From positions 31,581,667-31,645,666 of the forward strand of contig NC_088780.1 in NCBI RefSeq assembly GCF_958450345.1: a DNA stretch of 64,000 nt. Reading direction: 5' to 3'. This document shows, piece after piece, positions 1-12,100 of the stretch (position 1 is its first letter; the number at the start of each line of letters is the position of its first letter). The stretch is from Calliphora vicina. Lineage: Eukaryota > Arthropoda > Insecta > Diptera > Calliphoridae. The notes under the pieces are model-generated. The model saw only the letters and a program-made list of their open reading frames with translations, searched no databases and was not told the origin of the DNA. Position numbers and translations under genes: made by a program.

Positions 1-8
1 TTGTCCAG

Positions 9-160
9 AGGGTATACCCCGTGTTTATCATTTGGGCACATGTGGTGGCCGTTACAATGCCATGGTATTAGAATTATTGGGACTGTCTTTAGAAGATCTC
101 TTCAATATTTGCAACCGTAAATTTTCACTTAAGACTGTACTGATGATTGCAAAGCAACTT
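9..160 (+). CDS. gish: gish exon, alternative version A (hinge/gatekeeper)
   Basis: This 152-bp exon follows an acceptor at 7-8 and ends at a consensus GTAAGT donor at 161. It completes a split Glu codon and encodes GIPRVYHLGTCGGRYNAMV followed by LELLGLSLEDLF and a segment ending IAKQL, which is kinase beta4-beta5, hinge and helix D. It is homologous to the exon at 4772-4920 with the same entry and exit phases. It differs at notable places: the gatekeeper position reads Leu instead of Met, the near-invariant Pro of GPSLEDLF is Leu, it has one extra Gly, and IAIQL is IAKQL. Joining both versions would shift the frame, so they should be mutually exclusive. Confidence 0.9.
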
Positions 161-3100
161 GTAAGTTTCTGACAATTTTAACCATATAAACAACAAAAAA
201 ATTCCCATTTTTTTTTAAATTAATTTTTTTTAAGAATTATAAAATTATAACATAGAAATCATAAAAAATTTAAGTTTTTTTTTAAGAAAAATGTTTAATT
301 ACTTGATTATTATTATTTTTTTTTCAACTGTATATAATAATTTCATTTAAAAGTTTATGATTTTATTGTTTAATTATGTTGGAAAATAAAATAATGTCGT
401 TTATTCGTTTTTTTTAGTTCTTTATTACCACAAAAAGTGTCTCAACTGCAAATTATTAAAACAACAACATATAATAAATAAAAATAATTCAAAATAAAAT
501 GTAAATTTTTTTCTATATTTCTCTCTTACTCCCTGTCTCTGTATAATTTCTATTAAATTTTAACATTTGTTTTTTTTTTTTAAATATAAAACAAAAATCT
601 ACTTAAAGTTATTAAAATTTAGTAGTTGTAGTTAAATTAAAATTCTTGTTATTATATCTTAATTTCTTAAGTTGAAAAAACAACCACAAGTTTATTAACC
701 AAATATTACCAAAATGTTTATTTAAAATTAATAAAGAAGCATTTAAGGATTTTCACCAAAAAAAAATGTTACTGACATCATATTTGTTGTGTAGGCAATA
801 ATTGCAAATCAATTTGGTAACCCTCAACCAGTTGCGCTCTTTGCTAAAAAATGTCCTGCATCACTGGACAACACTTTCGCTTCAAAGTGTGTGGCATCAC
901 TGCCAATCATTTGCCTTAAAAAACGATTGACATAAAGCAATGATGCCAAATAGGCTTTGTTTTCTAACGCTTAATTCTTAGAAAACAGCAGTCAAGTAAT
1001 ATTTATTGCATTTACGAATATATTTTAATGATTTTTTCTATTGAATTCCAGTGAAAATAGTTAGAATCTATTATTTTTAGTTTGATTATAAAAAATCATT
1101 TTATTTTTGTCAATGAAACACAACTTTTTGTGAATATCCTTAATGTGTTTTATATGTTGTCATCTTTAAAATAATGTGATTATCGAATTATAATTACATA
1201 TACACGTATTTTGAATAGACAAATTAATATGCAAATTATATTTCATAAAATTCCCAACGAAAACCAAATCTGTTTCTTTTCAGTGCATGTTATTTGTATG
1301 TCTTTTCAAAATTTTAATGACTATTGTATAATTTTTTTTCTCTTCAAAATAACCAAAATAATTAAACTTTATTATTATATAAATAATTAATTTTACTAGA
1401 CTAAAATAGAGTATGTATGAATATAGAGTTCTGTTTTAAATCTTATGTTTTTTTTTAATATAATTAAGAATATTTTAGAAAAATTTAACTACTAACCCAA
1501 GATAAAAATTACTTTTCTAAATAATTTTCTTTTGATTTCAATTATTTTTTAAAAAAAACAAATTTTAGCTGTTAGGCTTTAAAAACGGAAAGTGAGGGAG
1601 AATGTTTAATTTCTAAATCCTTTTTGCCATTTCAGTTATTTTGTTTATTTTAAAATGAGTTTTATTAATTTCGTCAGTTTTAAATATTTTATCAATGACT
1701 TGTTTGGGATTTTTTTTCATACATGTGTCATTCTTTATCAATGTGCATTCTTAGAATCTGTTAATTATGTTTTTCTTTTTTTAAAAAGAGAATACGTTTA
1801 TTTCAAAGTTCGCTTTTACTCATTATTGCACAAGTTTTTCATCATTAAAAAGAATTATTAAGCTGTATACTAAGAAAAAAAATATGAGTTTCATAATTAA
1901 TATTAAAAGCCTTACTCATAATCAATTTTTAGATTTTATTTTCTAAAACTTTCATAAAGTTAAAAATTGATTATGAATAAGGGGGTTAATCTTGATTTTT
2001 AATGGTGAAAATATTTTGGTAAGGACTATAAGACATATTTAAGAAAGATTTTCTATCACCTTTTAAATTAAATAAATTTCTGTTTTTTTTATTCACAAAC
2101 TTTATGATAATGTTAGCTACATGGATAAGAATGTGTAAAGAGGTACTATATTTATGAAATTTTTCAGTTTTTCTTAAATTTGTGTTAAAAATATATAAAA
2201 ATTGTGCATTTTTACTCCATTACAATTTTCAGTACTCGTTGTTGTTTAAAATGTAGTTGGCATCACTGTTGAGTGAGAAAAACAAGATGGCAGGAGAGAG
2301 AGCTTAAGTGTTGCCATATTAAAGGCCAAGTGTTGCCATATTAGCGTTGTTACACTGAAAAAAAGTTTAGTGCAATAATATTTATGGAATTTTTGTATAA
2401 TTTTGCTCATTTTTGTAGCACATACTATAGTTTTTATGACTTCGCTAAAGGTATGGTCACTCAAGGCAAATATTTACTCAAATAAAAGCGTGACCACAAT
2501 TTAAATTTGAAGATAATACAAAAAAAGTATTTAAATTGGAGAGAATCGGATCAAAAACATAAAATTTACATCGTTTTCAAATGACTCGTTGGTCAATAAG
2601 GTCAAAACTTAACTTTTATATTGCCATCGAGTTAAAAACAGAAAATTACATAATTTTCAATAGACTTGTTGCTTTTCAAGGTCAAAACTCTTTCATGCGG
2701 TTCAGAAAATACTGATTCATGTCTCATTTTTGTGAGATTGTAGAGTTTCACTTTGAAGTCTTTTTTAAATTTATATTAATTGAAATGCCTAAGTTATATT
2801 TCAGAATTTTCCAATTATATTTCAGAATTTTCATATATAAAATTTTAGAATATTCCAATTTTATTTCAGAATTTTACATTTGTATTTGAGAAATTTCTAA
2901 TTGTATTTCAGAAACTTCCATTTGTATTTCAGAATTTTCTAATTGTATTTCTGAAAATTCTAATAGAAATACGAAATACCAATGGAAATTTCTGAAAAAT
3001 TCTGAAATAATTTTGGTAAATTCTGAAATACTATTGGATATTTTTGAAATACAATTAGAAATTTCTGAAATATAATTAGACATTTTTTTTCGTGTCCTTT

Positions 3101-6100
3101 TTTTAAATTCTCAAGTTAACATATACTCGAAACTTTGATAAAATACTTACGGTTAAATGTTATTTTAAAAATCTGATTTAAAACAATGCTTCGAACTAAC
3201 TAATTCTACTTAAGCTTAATTCACTAAACTCTTAATTCAGAATTAAAAATATCAGCAATTCATTCCATAAAACTCTGTTTTAGTTATTTCAAAATGTTAA
3301 CAAAAGAAGACGTATCTTAAAAAAATACTCGTAATTTCTATTTGCACCGGGAGCAATTTATCATATTTTGTTTAGATGGATATGAAAAGCTACTATTGAT
3401 ATGATACAGAATATGGAGCATAAAAATTCTCCTTGTTTTAAAACAATCATGGCTATTCCTGTTCTCACTTTCACCATTAACCCTATTTTTGAAAGCATAA
3501 TTACAACAATATAATATAAAATAAGATTTCGAAAATTATATAATTAAGGTTAAAACAATCACTTGTAAACATTTATAATTAGAAATGCTGAGAAAATTAG
3601 ATACAATTGTTGTAATTATGCTTCCAAAAATAAGGTGAATGGTGAAAGTGAGAACAGGAATAACCCTGAATATCTCATAAATAATTATTAAACAGTTTTA
3701 GCACTTTCTGTTACGCTTTGGTCACAAAAGTTTGTCATCACTTGTATTTTGTGACAACTCTGTAGTTCTATCATCACTGATATTTGTTGACATCCCTGTC
3801 ATTGCAACTCGAGGTTAGTGATGCCAACTAGTTTAACTAAAAACATATAAAAAAAAGTTTAGAAAGCATAAAAACAAGTAAAATCAAACAAATTACACAG
3901 AAAAACTAAATAATTTAAATAAGAGTGAGTGAAAATAAAAAGAGTACACTTAAAATTAATACAATACTTTATTGTAAAAAACTATCTATCTGTCACTGTA
4001 AATTTGTTTAGCAACATAATGTTTCTTTTTTCATTATAAATAAAATATTTTCCCCTCTCACTTTTCCGTTTAGCAAAGCCTCAACAAATGTCTTGATTTT
4101 ATTTTTATAATGTAAATATTTAACTATAACTTTTATTTTCTAATTAAAAACAGCATTTGACTTCCATTTTTCAAATATGCCAAGAGAATTTCTACATGAA
4201 TAAAAAAAATTACAATATAAAATTAAATAATTTTAATCATAATTAAAAAAAAAATACGATTTTGGGTGGTAAATCAACAGGTGTTTTTCATTTAAAAATT
4301 TAAACAAAAAAAATCAACGTCTACAATTTAAGCAACAATTTTTTTAAAGCACTAACAATCTTGTTTTTTTAAACAAATAAAAATACAGCTTTTTTGTAAA
4401 TTAAAAAAAAAAAACAAAAAACATTTTATACAAAAAAAAATAAAACCCGGCAGCCTTCTCATAAATATTACTATTACTTTATGTTTATTTTTTCATAAAT
4501 ATAAATTTAAAAAGAAAAAATCTCTCAACTGCTCTTTATTACAAACCTTGACAAAAACAACAACAATCGAATTCCTTTAAAAACAAAAACATAACCTGTT
4601 TAAATAAAAAAAATAAATTGTTTTTTGCTGCTCCTCTTTTTTGTGTTAAAGGAAAATTTGTTTTTTATAAACATTGTCACATTTTTTCTTTAAATATGTA
4701 ATAATAAAATATCAAATATTTTCCATATAATATTACAATTGTTGTTGTTATTGTTTTTGTTATTGTAGCAGAAGGTGTACCCGAAGTATATTACTTCGGC
4801 CCATGCGGCAAGTACAATGCTCTTGTAATGGAATTGCTCGGTCCATCACTTGAAGATTTATTTGATATTTGCGGCAGACGTTTCACTTTGAAGACAGTAC
4901 TACTGATAGCAATACAATTAGTAAGTACCCTACAAAACCACCAAAACAACCAACCAACAACAAACCAAATAAACCACCAAAACTATAAAAAAATATATAA
5001 AAAAAGAAAACCTCACCTTTAAATCAAAAAAAAATCATAACTAAATTATATAAATAATCAAAAAAAAAAACACTTACAGAACACACATTTTTCTAATATT
5101 TAAACAAAAAAGACAACCCAGCATTAAATCAAATCAAACGTTTTTAACCCTTACATTACTTAGCTTAGGCCCGTTCACAATTTGTTTACTTTGCTGTCAT
5201 AGTTTTTTTCTTTTTTTTTTACTAAAATCTCATTTAAAAATCATTTTTAGTTCTTTTTTTAAAAAATAATTAATACCACATTTATTTCATTACTTACTTA
5301 ATTAAGGTTTAAGGTTTTAATTTTTATTTTATATCATATTGAGTTTTTCTCATTTGTTCTCCACTATATCTCTATCTATCTCTATTTCGCCCTTTAAAAT
5401 TTATATTCATATTTAGCATTATTTAAATATTGTTATTATACTCATTTAGTTAGAATTTTATTGAGACCACAAATTGTTTAATATTTTTAATTATTTTATT
5501 TGAACCAAAAAAAAAAAACGCATGTTTTGTTTTAAATCATAATTTTTCTTTACTTTTACTTTGAATTATTTTTATTTATTTTGTTTGTTATTTCATTATA
5601 AACCAAAAAGAAAAAAAAAAATTTAGTAGCTTCTTTCAATAAATAATTTAGCTAAAATAATTTCATCTTAAAATCATATTTCTTTTCTTAAATAAGAAAT
5701 TCTTATTATAAACATTTAAATAATTAAAAAAAAAAACCTGCGCTAGTTGAGACACTGTTTACAATTTTGTTTTTAAGAAAATCGGTTTTACATTAAAGAA
5801 ACAATAAATTAATTTATAAAATTCCCTTCCTACCTTTAACCCTTTTTCCTTCCCACCTCCAAATTTAGCATGTTTATAATTTATTCTTTGTTTAAATTAA
5901 TTACTAATTAAATTTTCTTTTTTTTTAAAAAAAAAAAAACAATATTTAAAAAAAACTCCTGCAGCTCCACCGGATCGAATATGTTCATAGTCGGCACTTA
6001 ATTTATAGAGATGTTAAACCAGAAAATTTTCTAATTGGTAGAACATCAACGAGACGAGAAAAAATTATCCACATAATTGGTAAGTTTTACATTTATTCAT

Positions 6101-9100
6101 TATTTAATTACAATATAATAATACGTACATAAATGCAATGAAAGTTAAGCGATTAAAAACAGCTATATTTATAACACTGCGTTAAGTCAAAGGGACACCA
6201 GTTTTGCAATGATGCCACTCTGTTGGCCTCTAACTTAAGCTACGTATACACGGTTTGAGATAAATTCGTAAATGCAGTAAATTTGTGGCAGTTTGCAGAA
6301 ATAAATTGCATTTGGAAATGCAAGGATAATGCTACGTATACACGGTTGTCATATTCTTACAATATTGTCAGGAAACATATGGGTGATAACCATTTATTGA
6401 ACATTTTCTGACAATATTGTAAGAATATGACAACCGTGTATACGTAGCTTTATCCTTGCATTTCCAAATGCAATTTATTTCTGCAAACTGCCACAGTTAT
6501 TCACAAATTTACTGCATTTACGAATTTATCTCAAATTTTATTACAACAATTTCAATTTAATATGGAAAAGCATCATGATATTAATTATTATAAGACATTC
6601 ATGAATGTTCAAGTCATTTTCTGAGAGGGATCTTGTATGGAGACTAGGGACAACTGTTGGCCGATTTTCGCCATAGTTTATAGAATAATTTCGGAGTATG
6701 AAATTAGAAATAATTTATGCAAAATTTTATCAGGATTGTCGCATAATCAATATATTTATGACTGCTCTAATAGTATTCCGGGAGACATTTAAATGAGGTT
6801 GTTGTGAAATCATGGACCGATATTGCCCATTTTCAATACCCAAGAAACCTTATGGCACTGCTACACGTTCAATATATATTGTGATATTTGGATCGCGACC
6901 CATTATAATGGATCACGCAAAATTAGGTTATTCTGCGATTTGGATCGCGATCCATCAATACTGCATGCTACAATTTCAATAAATATCTCGATACTGGATC
7001 GCGGTCAATAAATATTGAACGTGTAGCAGTGCCCTTATCAACAGAGAGTATTTGTGGAACATTTCAGCCAGCTAACTCCTTTAGTTTGTAACAGACATAC
7101 GGACGGACTTAGAATATTATTAGGACCCCGAATATTTATACTAATGTGGGTATCCGACAAATATTTTGATGTGTTACAAACGGAATGATTTTGGTTATAA
7201 AAAATTACTCAAAATAATCGCGCCTATGAGAGTAGTTTTTGTTTTCACTTAGTTTTTTTTACTATTGGGAAAATGCTAGATTTTTTCAAATTGTTTGCTT
7301 TTATTTTGAAACATTTGTGCAATATAAATTTATTCAAAATATTGGCAATTGTTAGCTATGACCTTTTCCCATAAAATTATCTTATCTTGAAATCATTTTA
7401 TTCATAAAAGTACTAGGCTATTTTCTGATCTCAAAGCTACAATTTTATATAATTTTCCGTCCTTGAACTCATACATTTCTACATTTTATTCGAAATTTTC
7501 GATAATAACACACATTTCCAACTTTTAATATATTATTATCGCTGTATACCTCAACTAAGCAGCAAAAAAACAAAAATTTGGCAACACATGCTTTTCAAAA
7601 TGGCGTAATATTAATCAGTGTGGCCCTATTACCGTTTAAATCAGCACAAATGCGGTATTCCCGCTGTATTCTTCAAACAAATTCAAAGTTTTGTTAGAAA
7701 TGATAAATAATGACTTTTGCATTTTAAACTTTCTCTATTTAATTGAAAATTGTATGTTCTAAGTTTTAAAAAGTTTCTAATTGTTTTATTTTTTGTTATT
7801 TCTTTTTATTTAACAGATTTCGGTTTGGCCAAAGAATATATTGATTTAGATACAAATAGACATATACCATATCGGGAACACAAATCATTGACTGGTACAG
7901 CGCGATATATGTCTATAAATACACACATGGGCAGAGAGCAATCTAGACGTGATGATTTAGAGGCATTAGGTCACATGTTCATGTATTTCTTAAGAGGTTC
8001 ACTGCCATGGCAAGGTCTTAAGGCCGATACACTTAAGGAAAGATATCAAAAAATTGGTGATACTAAACGAGCAACACCCATTGAGGTAAGTTTTGATTTT
8101 TATTGCAAATGTTTTTTTATTATTTCAAATATTCTTTGTATTAAATGTTGTTCTTTATTTAATAAAACAATTATTTTATTATTTTCTTCTTTTTCCCTCT
8201 TCCTAGGTACTTTGCGATGGTCATCCTGAAGAGTTTGCCACATATTTACGCTATGTGAGGCGATTAGATTTTTTTGAAACGCCCGATTATGATTTTCTGC
8301 GAAGACTGTTCCAAGACTTATTCGATCGTAAAGGCTACGTGGATGATGGAGAATTCGACTGGACAGGGAAGACAATGGTAGGCAGTAAACGTGATACAAT
8401 TTAACATTAAATTTTAAACAAAACAAAGAAATCAAAACAAATCTAAAATAATTAACCTGTGGGCCAATTGGAAAGCATTATTTTTTATAAATACTTAAAC
8501 AAAAAAAACTAGTTTTGGAATTGAAGTATGAAATGAATGATGAATGAATTACTTGCTTGATTTTAAATGATAATTCTAAGAAATGTTTAAACAAAATTAC
8601 ATGTTTTGTCTTGAATTTAAAAAAGGTGCGTTTTTTATGTTTTAAAGTTAATGGTTTTGTTTTACATCTTTTTTTTAGTTTTTCAATTTGAAATGTTTAA
8701 TTTATATTTTTCTTTTAGGTTTCAAGATATCAAGCATTATAACAAAATTTTATCATCAAAGTTTTTAAGAAATTAATGTTTAATTTTAAGAAATTTTAGG
8801 TTTTTTTTCAAAATGAATTTTCTATTGTGTTTTAAATATGATAAACTAAACTTTATTTTTTCTTATTAATAATTTGTTTTGTTTCTTGTCTCTTTTAAAA
8901 AACAATTATGTATTTTAAATATTTTTTTCTTTTGGTTTTTAAATTAATATATTTTTGTATGTCTCACACACAAAATTAACACTTACAAGAGCAAGGAACA
9001 ACTTGAAAAAATGAAAGTTTTGAAAAATGCTCCACCTTCTCATTTAGCCAAAAATAAATCGGATAAGGTATCAGTTGTTGATTTATATTTTATGTTATTT

Positions 9101-12100
9101 TCTTTATATTTGTAAAGTTTTTAGTTTAAAATTAAATTTTATGTTTTAATAAGAATTTTTTTGTCCAGGGAATTTTAATAAAATTTAAAAACCATTTCTA
9201 AAATAACGTTAAAAACGTTTCTTTCCTGAACAAAAACTCTGTCTTTTGCTTAAGAAACTTTTGAAATATATTTCTAAAACCAAAAGCAATGAATTTCGTT
9301 TATATTAGATTTTCAAATGGTATGTTTTTACTAAATAAGATTGTATATTTAACAATAGCATTAAAAACAATCAAATGTGTAATATTTTTTAATATTTCTG
9401 CACTTCTGCTAGAGCTTTTTTCGTAAATAGTTGATATCACTACTTGAAATGCTTAATTAAGCTGGGGTGCTGAAACTGACAATTGGCATCACTGTCAAGA
9501 GGCAAATCGCAGAGAAAAACTTATGGCAACTCACTCCAATGTTGCCTAGTTATTTATTAAAAGTAACGGTATAACAGAGATGGATAATTGAGAAGAAATC
9601 AAACATTCTCAGATAATTGAGATATACCTTAACGGAATTTGTAATAAAATACATTTTCAATGTTCTTTTAACACAAAAACAAATGAATATTTAATTCTGT
9701 TCATTCATTAAAGTAAAAAGGTGAATTTTATTAAAAAAATAACCTGGAAAAATTCTTCTAAAAACAAAAATTTTACAGCTTTTTGTTATATTTCTTAAAC
9801 TTGTTGGTTTTTTCTAATTATTATTTACCTTAGATAAAAAAAGTGCAAAAAAAAACAAAATCATAATTTTCTTAGAAACCGTATGCTAGCTGAGTTTGTG
9901 TTGCGATAATTTTTTTTAAAAAAATGACAGCAAAAAAAATGTTTTTATCAGTAATATAAACTATTCTATTTTATTATATTTAAAACCAATGACTAATATT
10001 ATGTTTTTTTTTATTTTACTTTATTTTTTTTTCAAATTGTTTTATCATTACGCTCCTTCAACCAACCACATTCACATGTGTGTGTTATCATCATCTTTAA
10101 AACGAAAACTAAATTTAAAACAAACAAAAATTATCAACTCTGATGCATTGTGGTCTCTTGTTAATGTATGATATAACTAAAAAAAATAACAAAATCTTTT
10201 AATCAAAAAACTGTGTTACAACTGTCATCATCATCAACATGATCATTGGAACTTTGTTGTAAATGTTTTAACAACTTACTACAACTTACCACAGTCAACG
10301 CCGGTTGGTTCTTTACAGACAGGTCATGAAGTTATCATTTCACCAAATAAAGATCGTCATAATGTTACAGGCAAGGTAATGTATACATTTTTCTTTTTAT
10401 TTATTTAAATTTTAAAATTATGTTTAAGATATTTGCATAAACAATTAAAAAAAAACAAATCAAATTCCAATTGAATTTAAATCCTTTAAAAATCCAAGAA
10501 TATATTGTAATTGATGGTTTAGCAGTACATGCAGTGATTGACAATACAATGGAAATTTATCTAAATATTCAATTAATAAATTCTTAAGAAATCTACTTTT
10601 ATTTACTTAATAATAGGAACATAATTAATTAAATTTTGAAAATAGAAAACAAACTAAAAATTATTCATCGTTATGGTATCCTTTTTCCAAAAATAATATC
10701 CTTTATGATATGAATTGGACCCATACCTTGCCCTGAAAAAAGGCATTTCACATGAAATATGTTCCCATTTCCCATTTTTCGTTCATAAACTTTGTTCATG
10801 TGAAAAAATTTCCCATGTTGTGAAATTTTTAGATGAAATTTTGTAAACAATAAACAGCTGCTACGAACAAAATCAACTATTGTGAATGAAAATTTTAGGG
10901 GAATATCACGATAGCAATTTTCCCTTCGAGGGAAATGGATATTTCATGGGAACATAAATTTCACATGTTTTTCACGATAGGGGTGATTATATCATCACCG
11001 CCAAACTTGACTGTCTTATTTATATACTTGGGGTCAAGTTTTCATTATATTGTCACTTATTTTGTATGTTTAATTAACTAAATTTTCTAAAAATCTATTT
11101 ATTCAATTGGAATTTGTAATTTAAAGGGGCATTTTATTTTAGATAGAATTGCAGATAAAATAAATTCTATCCTATAAATAATTAAACTTTACAAAATAAA
11201 ATGCCCTGTTTTTTTTTTTTTGTTAAGGTAAATAAGTTATTTTAAACTACATATATTCTTTATTTATTGGTTAAATTATTTGGGTTTTTTTTTTGTTCTC
11301 CTGTATAAACAACATATAATATTTCTTTTTGTGTATTTAAATTTCTACTCTTCTTTGTTTGTTTGGAAAATTTGACTTTTACTTTATTTTTAATTAAATT
11401 AAAAATTTCGTTTTCCTATTTTTGATTTAAATTTGTAACACATTGAAAAAAAAGGATGTTTCTTATTTTGATTATGAAGAAGAAGATGATGAAGAATATT
11501 TAATTTTGGAGGTTAGATTTTGTTTGTTGTGTACTCTGTTGTTATATTTTTCGCCAATTAAAAGCTAAGTTTAATATATAAAAAAGGGGCGTGGTAGAAG
11601 TACTGATAATATACATAAATTTGAGCTAGTGTTGTTTATGCTGTAAAAACTTTAGTGTCAATAGAAAAAATCGCGTTTTTTTCTAAAGTAATGGGTAATT
11701 TCTTGTGTAAAATTTCAGCAAACTTGTAGTGCTTTTTATTATTTCTGTTTTTTTTTTTTTGGGCTAGCAGGGATATTTTAACATTATTGTGTATTTTTCT
11801 TAATATGTAATGAATATTTTAGTTTGTCTAACAAAATACTTTTTTCACTAATATTTATAATTTTGTAATTAATACCTTTTTTTTAGTTAAAACTTTTTAT
11901 TTTTTCCTATTATTTTATAACTTTGTAAACGCAAATTTCATTTACTGTACTAACTTGTATAAAATATTGCTGTAATTTTGTAATTTTTAATAATAATTTA
12001 ATGGTTTCAAATAGTCAATAAAAATAAATTAATAAATTAAAATGAAGTTCTGAGCCCAAAAATTTTGATATGTATCTTAAAAATAAAACTAGTCTCATTT

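Larger units (their letters stand above)
161..4771. other. gish intron between the duplicate exons
   Basis: This AT-rich DNA has no supported coding segment of its own. It contains a small near-perfect hairpin (1911-1982), a two-way 21-bp minisatellite (2790-3085) and a MITE with about 60-bp inverted repeats (3451-3665). It is where signals deciding between exon versions A and B are expected. Confidence 0.7.
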
